Below are positions 43,411 to 51,999 of a stretch of 64,000 nucleotides of DNA, piece by piece. A program made the translations under genes and the position numbers. This stretch comes from an uncultured Eubacterium sp. Lineage in GTDB: Bacteria > Bacillota > Clostridia > Lachnospirales > Lachnospiraceae. The first letter of the stretch is position 1, and every line of letters starts with the position of its first letter. Location of the stretch: contig CAJUTM010000007.1 in assembly GCA_910589595.1 (NCBI GenBank), forward strand, positions 62,001 to 126,000, in the 5' to 3' direction. The notes under the pieces were generated by a model that ran no database searches, was not told where the DNA came from, and saw nothing but the letters and a program-made list of their open reading frames with translations.

Positions 43411-44346
43411 ATGAATTTTCTGGGGAAATATATGCAGATAAAGAAACGCAATGCAAAGATAGCCTGGAAAAAGGCAAAGATGTCAAAGACATGTTACCTG
43501 TTCCTGTTGCCGTATTTCATCGTGTTTACTGCATTTTACATTTTGCCGGTGCTGATGTCGATTTTCTATAGTTTTACATATTATAACGTACTGGAACCGG
43601 CAAGATTCGTTGGTGTAGACAACTACATCAACCTGCTCCTTGCGGACGATGTATTTCTGATTGCAGTAAAGAATACATTTCTGCTGGCGGCAATTACCGG
43701 CCCGCTTGGTTATATCATGGCGTTCCTCTTTGCATGGTTTATCAATGAGCTGCCACGATACATTCGTGCTTTTGCCGTTGTTGTATTTTACGCACCTACG
43801 ATTTCCGGACAGGCGTATCTCGTTTGGTCTATTCTGTTCAGTGGAGACGCCTATGGTTATGTAAATGCTTTTCTCATTAAGTTTGGTTTTATCAGTGAAC
43901 CGATTCTGTGGCTTACCGATACCGCTTATATGATGAACGTAATTATTATCGTAGTGCTGTGGATGAGTCTCGGACAGGGATTCCTGTCGTTTGTAGCCGG
44001 TCTGCAGGGTATTGACAACTCGCAGTTTGAGGCCGGCTATGTGGACGGTGTCAGAAACCGCTGGCAGGAGTTATGGTATATTACCCTGCCGGGTATGAAA
44101 CCAATGCTTCTGTTTGGTGCGGTTATGGCGATTACGCAGACGTTCGGTGTCGCCGACCAGACGATGGCGCTCTGTGGGTTCCCGAGTACGGACTATGCCG
44201 CGCGAACAGTTGTTACCCACCTGATTGATTATGGTACGACACGATTTGAGATGGGTTATGCTTCTGCGATTGCGACGATACTGTTTGCGGTTATGCTGCT
44301 CCTGAATAAGGCCATACAGTCGTTGCTTAGCAAAGTTGGAACTTGA
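43411..44346 (+). CDS. Carbohydrate ABC transporter permease (MalF type)
   Basis: The 311-aa protein has six membrane helices, beginning with KTCYLFLLPYFIVFTAFYILPVLMSIFYSF. The EAA-like loop for ATPase contact is visible as EAGYVDGVRNRWQELWYITLPGMKPMLL. It pairs with the next permease. GAGAGGAG precedes the ATG, 15 nt after the binding-protein gene. No ATPase gene lies in the operon, so a shared MsmX/MsmK-type ATPase is expected to power it. Confidence 0.95.
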   Translation: MNFLGKYMQIKKRNAKIAWKKAKMSKTCYLFLLPYFIVFTAFYILPVLMSIFYSFTYYNVLEPARFVGVDNYINLLLADDVFLIAVKNTFLLAAITGPLGYIMAFLFAWFINELPRYIRAFAVVVFYAPTISGQAYLVWSILFSGDAYGYVNAFLIKFGFISEPILWLTDTAYMMNVIIIVVLWMSLGQGFLSFVAGLQGIDNSQFEAGYVDGVRNRWQELWYITLPGMKPMLLFGAVMAITQTFGVADQTMALCGFPSTDYAARTVVTHLIDYGTTRFEMGYASAIATILFAVMLLLNKAIQSLLSKVGT

Positions 44347-44363
44347 TAGGAGGTATGGCAAAG

Positions 44364-45227
44364 ATGAAATTAATAAAAATAAAGCGAAGAAAACCGAACC
44401 GCTCGGTTGGTGGAGATGTCGGTATTTACATTTTGCTCATCCTATTTGGTATCTTCTTTGTACTTCCGCTGGTGTATTCCATCAGTAGTGCATTTAAGCC
44501 GTTAGATGAAATATATCTGTATCCACCAAGATTTTTTGTGAAAAATCCTACCTTTAATAACTTTCAGGATTTGCTCGTAGTTATGTCGAGTTCCTATGTA
44601 CCGTTTACCCGTTATGTGTTCAACACGGTATTCATTACTTTGCTCGGTACGGTAGGACACCTGATTATCGGCTCTATGGCCGCTTACGTGCTGGCTAAAT
44701 ACGAGTTTCCGGGCAGTAAAAGGATATTTAAAATCATTCAGGCAGCGATTATGTTTAACGCCTATGTGTTGCAGATTCCTACCTATATTATAATGAGTAA
44801 ACTGGGCTGGATTGATACTTATTTAGCGCTTATGGTTCCGGCGTTTGCCCTGCCGATGGGATTGTTCCTGATGAAGCAGTTTATGGAGCAGATACCGGAT
44901 GCCCTCATTGAGGCGGCGAAGATAGACGGTGCGAAAGAGGGCAGAATCTTCTTGCGTATTGTTATGCCAAATGTAAAACCGGCATGGCTGACCGTTACGA
45001 TTTTCTCCGTGCAGAACCTGTGGAACCTCAAAGGTCAGGTATACATATATTCGGAGGAATATAAAATGCTTCCGTACGCCTTACAGCAGATTATGGCAGG
45101 TGGCGTGGCTCGTGCGGGTGTTGGTTCTGCAGCGACGATGGTCGTTATGATGGTGCCAATTATTATTTTCGTAATGGCAGAGAGTAATATTTTGGAAACC
45201 ATGGCTAGTTCTGGTATTAAAGACTGA
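44364..45227 (+). CDS. Carbohydrate ABC transporter permease (MalG type)
   Basis: The 287-aa protein starts MKLIKIKRRKPNRSVG and has six helices, the first being IYILLILFGIFFVLPLVYSISSAFKP. The EAA-like loop is IEAAKIDGAKEGRIFLRIVMPNVKPAWL. ATG 44364 is chosen because AGGAGG (44348-44353) is 10 nt upstream; ATG 44355 is too close to it. It forms the channel with the preceding permease and is followed closely by the NHL-repeat gene. Confidence 0.94.
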   Translation: MKLIKIKRRKPNRSVGGDVGIYILLILFGIFFVLPLVYSISSAFKPLDEIYLYPPRFFVKNPTFNNFQDLLVVMSSSYVPFTRYVFNTVFITLLGTVGHLIIGSMAAYVLAKYEFPGSKRIFKIIQAAIMFNAYVLQIPTYIIMSKLGWIDTYLALMVPAFALPMGLFLMKQFMEQIPDALIEAAKIDGAKEGRIFLRIVMPNVKPAWLTVTIFSVQNLWNLKGQVYIYSEEYKMLPYALQQIMAGGVARAGVGSAATMVVMMVPIIIFVMAESNILETMASSGIKD

Positions 45228-45244
45228 TAAAAGGAGGAAATAAA

Positions 45245-46732
45245 ATGAGAGTGTTAAAACGATTTACATCTGTATTTGTGTTATTACTCGTTGTGTCCCT
45301 CCTTGCAGGCAGTGTGGACTCATTGGCCAATAGTTCAAACGGCAATCACTATACTTATACTTATGATTGCTGGGGTGTGGACAGGGAGTCTCCGGACGCC
45401 TATACGGTAGAGCGCGTTATTTCCGGTTCTGACTTTGAACAGTGCGGAAACTTTAAAGACCCGCAGGGAATATACTGCGTAGGAAATAACATGTATGTCG
45501 CAGATACGGGAAACAACAGAATTTGTCATTTTACATATGGAGATGATAAATTTGTGTTCGTCAAAGTTGTGGACAGTTACCAAAACGCTGACGGCAAAAA
45601 GGTTTCCCTGAAAGAGCCGCAGGATGTTTTTGTGACAACCGAGGGGCAGATGTACATAGCAGATACAGGGAACAATAAAATTGTTCATTTGGACGCGGAC
45701 GGTAAACTTGTAAAAGAAATCGGACGTCCGGATGATAAGACGTATACGGAAGAAAAATTTCTTCCGCAGAAACTTGTAGTAGACAGGGCAAAGCGTATTT
45801 TCACGCAGGTGCAGAATGTAAACAAAGGTTTTCTGGAGTTTGATGACGCCGGAGATTTTACCGGATTTGTCGGCGCCAGCGAAGTAACTTACGACTTCTT
45901 TACCTATTTGTGGAAAATGATTGCCACGAAAGAGCAGAGAGCGCAGATGGAGCTGTTTGTACCGACCGAGTATTCCAACCTTTGTCTGGACTCCGAGGAC
46001 TTTATCTATGCGACGATTAGTACTTTTGACGGGCCGGTAGAAGCGGCGGAGCCGATTCGTAAACTGAATGCCAAAGGTACGGATATCTTAGTGCGAAACG
46101 GATACGATGACCCTTACGGTGATTATCGTTATACCGACCACGGAGAATTAAAGGGGCCGTCCCAGTTTAACGACATATGCTGTCTGGACAATGATGTTTA
46201 CTATGCATTGGATACAAATAAGGGACGTATCTTTGCCTATGATTTTCAGGGTAATATGTTATATGCTTTCGGCGGTCACGGATATAAGGCAGGATATTTT
46301 ATGAATCCGTCGGCTATTGAAGATTTGGGAGATTCGTTAGTTGTTGTCGACCAGAAACTGGGTACGATTACACAGTTTACGTTGACGGAATACGGCAAGC
46401 TGATTAATGGAGGGCTGGCAGAATATAAGGTCGGACATTATGATGAATCCGCCGATATATGGCGTCAGGTGCTCCGCTTAAATGGTAACTACGATCAGGC
46501 CTACATTGGTATCGGACGCGCGCTTCTCCGCAAAGGACAGTATAAAGAAGCGATGGAATATTTTGAATTGAAGTTAGACGGAAAGAATTATTCCAAGGCG
46601 TTTAAACTGTACAGAGAGCAATGGTTCGAAGAGAACATCGGGAAGATTTTGCTTATTTTTGCTATTCTCGTTCTCCTCGGCTTTGGTATTGGATTTGTTC
46701 GGAAAGCCAGAAAGGAGGTTGAGAAAGGATGA
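45245..46732 (+). CDS. Extracytoplasmic NHL-repeat/TPR protein with C-terminal membrane anchor
   Basis: The 495-aa protein has a signal sequence (MRVLKRFTSVFVLLLVVSLLAGSVDSLA), then an NHL-type beta-propeller (about residues 65-385) with repeats such as DPQGIYCVGNNMYVADTGNNRI and PQDVFVTTEGQMYIADTGNNKIV. Two TPR-like helical hairpins follow (AEYKVGHYDESADIWRQVLRLN and AYIGIGRALLRKGQYKEAMEYFELKL) and a helix near the end (ILLIFAILVLLGFGIGFV) with a short basic cytoplasmic tail. It should sit outside the cell, beside the transporter. AAAGGAGG precedes the ATG; the stop overlaps the next start (ATGA). A scaffold or sensing role is plausible but unproven. Confidence 0.88.
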   Translation: MRVLKRFTSVFVLLLVVSLLAGSVDSLANSSNGNHYTYTYDCWGVDRESPDAYTVERVISGSDFEQCGNFKDPQGIYCVGNNMYVADTGNNRICHFTYGDDKFVFVKVVDSYQNADGKKVSLKEPQDVFVTTEGQMYIADTGNNKIVHLDADGKLVKEIGRPDDKTYTEEKFLPQKLVVDRAKRIFTQVQNVNKGFLEFDDAGDFTGFVGASEVTYDFFTYLWKMIATKEQRAQMELFVPTEYSNLCLDSEDFIYATISTFDGPVEAAEPIRKLNAKGTDILVRNGYDDPYGDYRYTDHGELKGPSQFNDICCLDNDVYYALDTNKGRIFAYDFQGNMLYAFGGHGYKAGYFMNPSAIEDLGDSLVVVDQKLGTITQFTLTEYGKLINGGLAEYKVGHYDESADIWRQVLRLNGNYDQAYIGIGRALLRKGQYKEAMEYFELKLDGKNYSKAFKLYREQWFEENIGKILLIFAILVLLGFGIGFVRKARKEVEKG

Positions 46733-47394
46733 AGATAAAAGAAAAGCTTTGTGATAAGGAAGCATGGAACCGGTATCTTGCTTCTCTGCGTTATTCTCTT
46801 CATTGTATCGTGAGGCCGTTTGACGGTTTCTGGGATCTTACCCATGAGAAGAGAGGCTCTATGGCGGCAGCTAATACAATTATTATTTTAGTCCTTTTAA
46901 CCAATTTGATTAAATTGGGAGCAACCGGTTTTATATTCTATCCGGTAAACTGGGATACGGTAAACCTTGTTCTGGAAATTGCAATGTTTCTGGTGCCGTT
47001 TATCGTCTATGTGGTTGCCAACTGGTGTCTGACGACATTGTTTGATGGAAAAGGAACATTAAAAGATATTTGGATGGGAACAGCTTATGCAATGACGCCT
47101 TATGTGATTATTCAGTTATTGCTTGTTCCGCTTAGTAACGTGGTAACTGTAGAAGAGGGGGCATTTTATGATGTCTTTTCCGCTTTCTCCTTTGTCTGGT
47201 GCGGACTGCTCATTGTGGCTTCGGTTATGATGATACATGATTTCCTCTTGGGAAAAGCGTTGGCATCCCTGATTTTTTCGGGAGTGGGAATGTTGATTAT
47301 TGTATTCCTGCTTGTACTTTTCTTCAGTTTGATTAGCGACGGTTTCTCATATTTCTATTCGATTTACAAAGAGACCGTATTCCGAATGTATTGA
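46729..47394 (+). CDS. YIP1-domain membrane protein
   Basis: The 221-aa protein begins with a cytoplasmic segment (SLHCIVRPFDGFWDLTHEKRGS) typical of bacterial YIP1 proteins, then five membrane helices (AANTIIILVLLTNLIKLGATGFI, IAMFLVPFIVYVVANWCLTTLFDG, and others, ending LIIVFLLVLFFSLISDGFSYF). The GTLKDIWMGTAYAMTPYVI segment is also characteristic. It overlaps the NHL gene by 4 nt and leads into the DUF5696 gene, so these three are cotranslated. It may help to assemble or position the transporter; no catalytic motif is seen. Confidence 0.88.
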   Translation: MKIKEKLCDKEAWNRYLASLRYSLHCIVRPFDGFWDLTHEKRGSMAAANTIIILVLLTNLIKLGATGFIFYPVNWDTVNLVLEIAMFLVPFIVYVVANWCLTTLFDGKGTLKDIWMGTAYAMTPYVIIQLLLVPLSNVVTVEEGAFYDVFSAFSFVWCGLLIVASVMMIHDFLLGKALASLIFSGVGMLIIVFLLVLFFSLISDGFSYFYSIYKETVFRMY

Positions 47395-47415
47395 TGAAAG
47401 GAGGAAAAAGACAAA

Positions 47416-50010
47416 ATGAAAAATAAATTGTATTTACTCCTGATTGCAGTACTTTCGTGTTTCGTATTTGTTGCCTGTGGAGAGGAAGAGGGTAACAGTG
47501 CAGAAATGGAAACATACGAGTATGACAATAGTGGGGATGTGACTATTTCCAACGGTTTGCTCAGTCTTACCGTCAGCGGTTCTTCCACCCAGATTGAGGT
47601 GAAAGATGAAAAGACCGGAAAAACATATCGTTCCAATCCGACGGCGGAGGAAATTGAAAAGTACGCCAATGCGGACGGACAATACAGGGATGTGCTGAGT
47701 GCAACGATGGCGCTTACCTACTCCAATAATACAGATACGCAAAAAGAGATTGATAACTATTCTCAGTGTATTCGGGACAACAAGTTTTATAAGATTGAAA
47801 AGGTGAGCGATACGGAAGTTGTAGTGAAATATTCCGTAGGAGATTTTGAGAAATCATATGTATGTCCGATAGCAATTAAAGAATCCAGAATGAATGAATT
47901 TCTGGAGAAGATTCCCAAGGGAGCTCAAAAGTCAGTGCTTCGCTGCTACATCTGTTACAATTACGAAGAATTGAGCGCTTCCCAAGAAGCTTCGGATAAG
48001 GAAATGCTTTCTAAGGGTGAGCAGTTATTTCCGGATTTGAAAGACGAACCGGTATATTATCTGGACGAAGAAGTTACGGACGCCCGTTTAAAGCAGTTAG
48101 AGACAAAGTTTATTGCGGCAGGATATACGGAGGAAGACCGTATCAAAGATATGGGCAGCTATAAAGTTTCCCGTAATGAAGGAAAACCGATTTTTGACAT
48201 TTCCGTTCATTACATATTGGAAGATGATAATCTGGTTGTCAAAGTTCCGATGAAAGATATTAAGTACAATACCGATTATCCGATTGTTAAATTGCAGGTT
48301 CTTCCATTTATGGGCGCGGGAAATACCGAGGAAGAGGGTTATATGCTTGTTCCGGAAGGAAGCGGCGGTATTATCAACTTTAATAATGGCAAAACCCTGC
48401 AGCAGAGATATCAGGGTGATTTGTACGGCTGGGATTACGGACAGAGCCGCAAGACTATTATTGATGAGTCAAAAGCAAAATTTGCAGCCTATGCAATTGC
48501 TAATAAGACGAAAAACAATTCGTTCCTGTGTATTGCCGACGAGGGAAGTTCCTATGCGATGGTTCAGGCGGATATTTCCGGCAAGAACAACGGCTACAAC
48601 TATTCCACATTTATTTATAACATGCTTCACGGCGAGAATATGGATGTATCCAAGAAATCCGATACAACGGTTCGTGTCTATGAAGATGGACTTCCGGACG
48701 AGACAATCTCACAGAGATATATCTTTTCGGACAGCACGGAATATTCCGATTTGGCAATTAAATATCGCGAATATCTGCAGAAAAAATATCCAAATCTGCA
48801 AAAGAAAAAAGAAGAGAAAAGTGTTCCGTTAGCTGTAGAGATGATTGGTGCGGTAGACGATACAGAGCATATACTTGGATATCCGGTTGTGCGTTCCCAG
48901 TCGCTGACATCCTATTCACAGGCGAGAGATATTTTGAAAGATTTAAAAGATTCGGGCATCGGCAATATCAATGCCAAGTATACCGGATGGTTTAATACCG
49001 GAGTAAAACAGACTTCGGCAATTAAAGTAGATACGGTAGGACGGTTGGGCAGTTCCTCGGATTTAAAAGATTTAACTGCCTATGCGAACGAGACAGAGGG
49101 AATGGACTTGTACTTAAACGGTACATTTACCTATGCTTATAAAGACAAATGGTTCGACGGCTTTTCTTCACGAAAGCATGCGGCTAAATTTGTCAATCGT
49201 GAAGAATGCGAGCTGTTTACTCTTGACCCGATTACTTATAAAGCGGATGATGATGACCGTGGAGACCTTGGGTTTGAAAGTTATTACCTGTTAAGACCGA
49301 ATTACTCGATGGAAGCGGTTGACAATTATGCAGAAGAAGTGAATGATTACGGCTCTAAAAATATCGGCTTTGAAGATATTGGTAATCATCTTGCTGGCGA
49401 CTATAATCCAAAAAACCGTGTATCCCGCGAGGCTTCTTTAAATCTTCAGGTGAAGAAGATGCAGGCGTTGAAGCAGGGCGGCAACAAACTGATGATTACC
49501 GGAGGAAACCAATATGCCGTTCCGTATGCTGATTATGTGACAGATATGGATATCTCTTCTAAGGCGGTCAATATTGTTGATGAACAGGTTCCGTTCTACC
49601 AGATGGCGCTGCATGGAATTGTAAACTATTCGGGTTCACCAATTAATCTCTCAGAAAATCAGGAAGATAATATTCTGAAATCTGCGGAGACGGGCGCGGG
49701 TCTGTACTTTACTTACATTTACGAAGATACAAGCGTACTTCAGGATGGTAATTACACAAGATACTATGCATGTAACTTCGGACAGTGGAAAGACGATACG
49801 GTGAAGTTGTACCAGAAGTTTAATGAAAAATTGGGAGATACTTATAACCAGTATATTACGAAGCATGAAAAAGTAGCGGATGGTGTTTATAAAACAACTT
49901 TTGAAAGCGGTAAATCGGTTCTTGTAAACTACAATTATGAGAACTATGATTATAACGGAACAACTGTTGGAAGCAGAGATTTCGCTGTTGTGAAGGGAGG
50001 TGAAGAATAA
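47416..50010 (+). CDS. DUF5696 lipoprotein, putative extracellular TIM-barrel glycan-acting protein
   Basis: The 864-aa protein has a lipoprotein signal (MKNKLYLLLIAVLSCFVFVACGEEE, lipobox FVAC). An N-terminal beta-rich region holds VTISNGLLSLTVSGSSTQIEVKDEKTGKTYRSNP and GAGNTEEEGYMLVPEGSGGIINFNNG. From about residue 470 a probable TIM barrel begins (VPLAVEMIGAVDDTEH, YSQARDILKDLKDSGIGNINAKYTGWFN, DLYLNGTFTY, KNIGFEDIGNHLAGDYN). This layout resembles a glycoside hydrolase, but no activity has been shown that I know of. AAAGGAGG precedes the ATG. The next permease starts directly after the stop. Confidence 0.88.
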   Translation: MKNKLYLLLIAVLSCFVFVACGEEEGNSAEMETYEYDNSGDVTISNGLLSLTVSGSSTQIEVKDEKTGKTYRSNPTAEEIEKYANADGQYRDVLSATMALTYSNNTDTQKEIDNYSQCIRDNKFYKIEKVSDTEVVVKYSVGDFEKSYVCPIAIKESRMNEFLEKIPKGAQKSVLRCYICYNYEELSASQEASDKEMLSKGEQLFPDLKDEPVYYLDEEVTDARLKQLETKFIAAGYTEEDRIKDMGSYKVSRNEGKPIFDISVHYILEDDNLVVKVPMKDIKYNTDYPIVKLQVLPFMGAGNTEEEGYMLVPEGSGGIINFNNGKTLQQRYQGDLYGWDYGQSRKTIIDESKAKFAAYAIANKTKNNSFLCIADEGSSYAMVQADISGKNNGYNYSTFIYNMLHGENMDVSKKSDTTVRVYEDGLPDETISQRYIFSDSTEYSDLAIKYREYLQKKYPNLQKKKEEKSVPLAVEMIGAVDDTEHILGYPVVRSQSLTSYSQARDILKDLKDSGIGNINAKYTGWFNTGVKQTSAIKVDTVGRLGSSSDLKDLTAYANETEGMDLYLNGTFTYAYKDKWFDGFSSRKHAAKFVNREECELFTLDPITYKADDDDRGDLGFESYYLLRPNYSMEAVDNYAEEVNDYGSKNIGFEDIGNHLAGDYNPKNRVSREASLNLQVKKMQALKQGGNKLMITGGNQYAVPYADYVTDMDISSKAVNIVDEQVPFYQMALHGIVNYSGSPINLSENQEDNILKSAETGAGLYFTYIYEDTSVLQDGNYTRYYACNFGQWKDDTVKLYQKFNEKLGDTYNQYITKHEKVADGVYKTTFESGKSVLVNYNYENYDYNGTTVGSRDFAVVKGGEE

Positions 50011-50925
50011 ATGGCTCGCAAGAATAAGAAGAAAAAAACACTGGCATTTAAAAATGCGGTGGCAGGCTATTTATTTATTACACCGTTTATCATCGGATTT
50101 ATTATGTTTATGATAATTCCGCTGATTCAGTCTCTTCGTATGAGTTTTAGTACGGTAGAGCTGGAAGGTGGCTTGTCTATGACGTGGGCAGGTCTTGAGA
50201 ACTATCGACAGGCGCTTTTTGTAGATCCGGAGTTTGATCCGGCTCTGATTAAAGAATTAGTCAAAATGCTGACGAATGTTCCGGCAACACTGATTTTCAG
50301 TTTCTTTATTGCTTTGTTGCTGAATCAGACGTTTAAGGGAAGAGGCGCCGTGCGTGCTATCTTTTTCCTGCCGGTTATTCTTTCCTCCGGTGTTATCGTC
50401 GGTCTGGAAAGTGGAAACACCTTATTGGCTGATATGAAGGACGTCATTGAAAGTACATCGAACGATGCGAGCATTACCGGTGTGCTGGAAAGTATTCTTG
50501 TCACATCGGAATCCAGTCCGATGGGGCATATGTTCGGATATGTATTTGATATCATCAACAGTGTATATGATATCGCAATAGCGTCCGGTATCCAGATTAT
50601 TATTTTCCTGTCCGCCCTGCAGACGATTTCGCCTAGTATGTTTGAGGCGGCAAAGATTGAGGGATGTACAGCATGGGAGAGTTTCTGGAAGATTACGCTG
50701 CCAATGGTAAGCTCCATGATTTTGGTAAATATTGTATATACCGTAATCGACTTCTTCCTGAAGACGGATAATGCGGTTATGGAGAAAATTGATAAGGTCG
50801 GTATCGGAGGCGCCATGGATTATGGACAGGCGTCGGCGATGGCCTGGGTCTACTTTCTCTGTGTTATTGTAGCGTTGGGTCTTGTTTCGTTGATTATTTC
50901 TAGGAGGGTATACTATTATGAGTAA
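50011..50925 (+). CDS. Second carbohydrate ABC permease (MalF type)
   Basis: The 304-aa protein has six helices, the first FKNAVAGYLFITPFIIGFIMFMIIPLIQSLRMSFSTV. Its EAA-like loop is FEAAKIEGCTAWESFWKITLPMVSSMI. An unusual insertion of about 40 residues (LESGNTLLADMKDVIESTSNDASITGVLES) sits between helices 3 and 4. The ATG abuts the DUF5696 stop with GGGAGG upstream. It partners with the next permease and with the lipoprotein at 52000. Confidence 0.94.
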   Translation: MARKNKKKKTLAFKNAVAGYLFITPFIIGFIMFMIIPLIQSLRMSFSTVELEGGLSMTWAGLENYRQALFVDPEFDPALIKELVKMLTNVPATLIFSFFIALLLNQTFKGRGAVRAIFFLPVILSSGVIVGLESGNTLLADMKDVIESTSNDASITGVLESILVTSESSPMGHMFGYVFDIINSVYDIAIASGIQIIIFLSALQTISPSMFEAAKIEGCTAWESFWKITLPMVSSMILVNIVYTVIDFFLKTDNAVMEKIDKVGIGGAMDYGQASAMAWVYFLCVIVALGLVSLIISRRVYYYE

Positions 50926-51916
50926 GATGAGTACTAAATTCAAAACCTTCAGGGAACGCAACAAGAAATCCAATGGTTATCTTTTGAGAAAGACATCTTT
51001 CAATGTTGCATACAAAATCATACGTTTTGTGTTGTTATTTGGACTGTGTTTCCTGATTTTGCAACCGTTATTAAATAAAATTTCCATCAGTTTAATGGAA
51101 GAGCGTGACTTGTATGATTCTACGATTAATGTAATTCCGAGACATTTTACGCTGGATAACTTTAAGATAGCTTCAAATCTGATGGAATACTGGAAAGCAT
51201 TGGGTAATACCTTTTGGATTTCCCTGTTAGTAAGTATTTTGCAGATTATTTCCTGTACTTTGGTAGGATACGGGTTTGCGAGATATAAATTCCCGTTAAA
51301 GGGACTTTGGTTTGCGATGGTTGTACTGGTAATTGTAATTCCGCCATCGACGATTCAATCTTCCCTTTACTTAAATTTCCGTTATTTTGATATCTTTGGT
51401 ATCTTCCAGCTGATAACGGGCGAACCGCTGAATCTCTTGGATTCATTTACCCCATATGCACTTATGTGTCTGGGATGTATGGGGTTGAAAAACGGTTTGT
51501 ACATCTATATGTTGCGCCAGTTTTTCCGCGGTATTCCTAAAGAGTTGGAAGAGGCGGCGTACGTTGACGGATGTGGTAAATTTAAGACGTTCCTCCGCAT
51601 TATGCTGCCGGACGCAAAACCAATGATTACATCCTGTTTTCTGTTTTCATTCGTATGGCAGTGGACGGATAGCTTTTATGCGGGAATGTTCCTGTCGAGT
51701 GATTATGCGATTTTGTCCAATAAAGTGTCCCGCTTATCAGAGGTATTGAACTCCTTTGTAAAGGCGACGACGGGATTGGATAAGGCTTCTACTGCGTATG
51801 CATCGGCCATGATTGGAACCGGTACGCTGATGATTATCATTCCTTTGATTATCGTGTATCTGTTTGCCCAGAAAGGATTTGTTGAGAGTCTGAGCCAGTC
51901 GGGTATCAAGATGTAA
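50918..51916 (+). CDS. Second carbohydrate ABC permease (MalG type)
   Basis: The 332-aa protein has an N-terminal cytoplasmic leader of about 35 residues, then six helices from YKIIRFVLLFGLCFLILQPLLNKI. The EAA-like loop is LEEAAYVDGCGKFKTFLRIMLPDAKPMI and the C-terminus ends QKGFVESLSQSGIKM, as in LplC-type permeases of aldouronate or complex-oligosaccharide importers. It overlaps the preceding gene by 8 nt; GGAGGG is placed before the ATG. Confidence 0.94.
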   Translation: MSKMSTKFKTFRERNKKSNGYLLRKTSFNVAYKIIRFVLLFGLCFLILQPLLNKISISLMEERDLYDSTINVIPRHFTLDNFKIASNLMEYWKALGNTFWISLLVSILQIISCTLVGYGFARYKFPLKGLWFAMVVLVIVIPPSTIQSSLYLNFRYFDIFGIFQLITGEPLNLLDSFTPYALMCLGCMGLKNGLYIYMLRQFFRGIPKELEEAAYVDGCGKFKTFLRIMLPDAKPMITSCFLFSFVWQWTDSFYAGMFLSSDYAILSNKVSRLSEVLNSFVKATTGLDKASTAYASAMIGTGTLMIIIPLIIVYLFAQKGFVESLSQSGIKM

Positions 51917-51951
51917 GGAAGCAGTGTGTGGCACTTTTTACATGGTTATAC

Positions 51952-51970
51952 CGAATTACACTGTAATTCG
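51952..51970 (+). other. Intercistronic hairpin before the binding-lipoprotein gene
   Basis: CGAATTACA and TGTAATTCG form a perfect 9-bp stem around a single C, followed by TATAATAAATAAAATAAGGAGG. It may be an mRNA-stabilising or processing hairpin that raises binding-protein output, or mark an internal promoter (-10 TATAAT at 51971-51976, no -35 seen). Confidence 0.5.
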
Positions 51971-51999
51971 TATAATAAATAAAATAAGGAGGTTAAAAA

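Noticed and set aside
48284..48832. A 182-codon open frame in another frame inside the DUF5696 gene
   Set aside because: The main frame continues intact through it; the alternative product is Arg/Met-rich without a domain.
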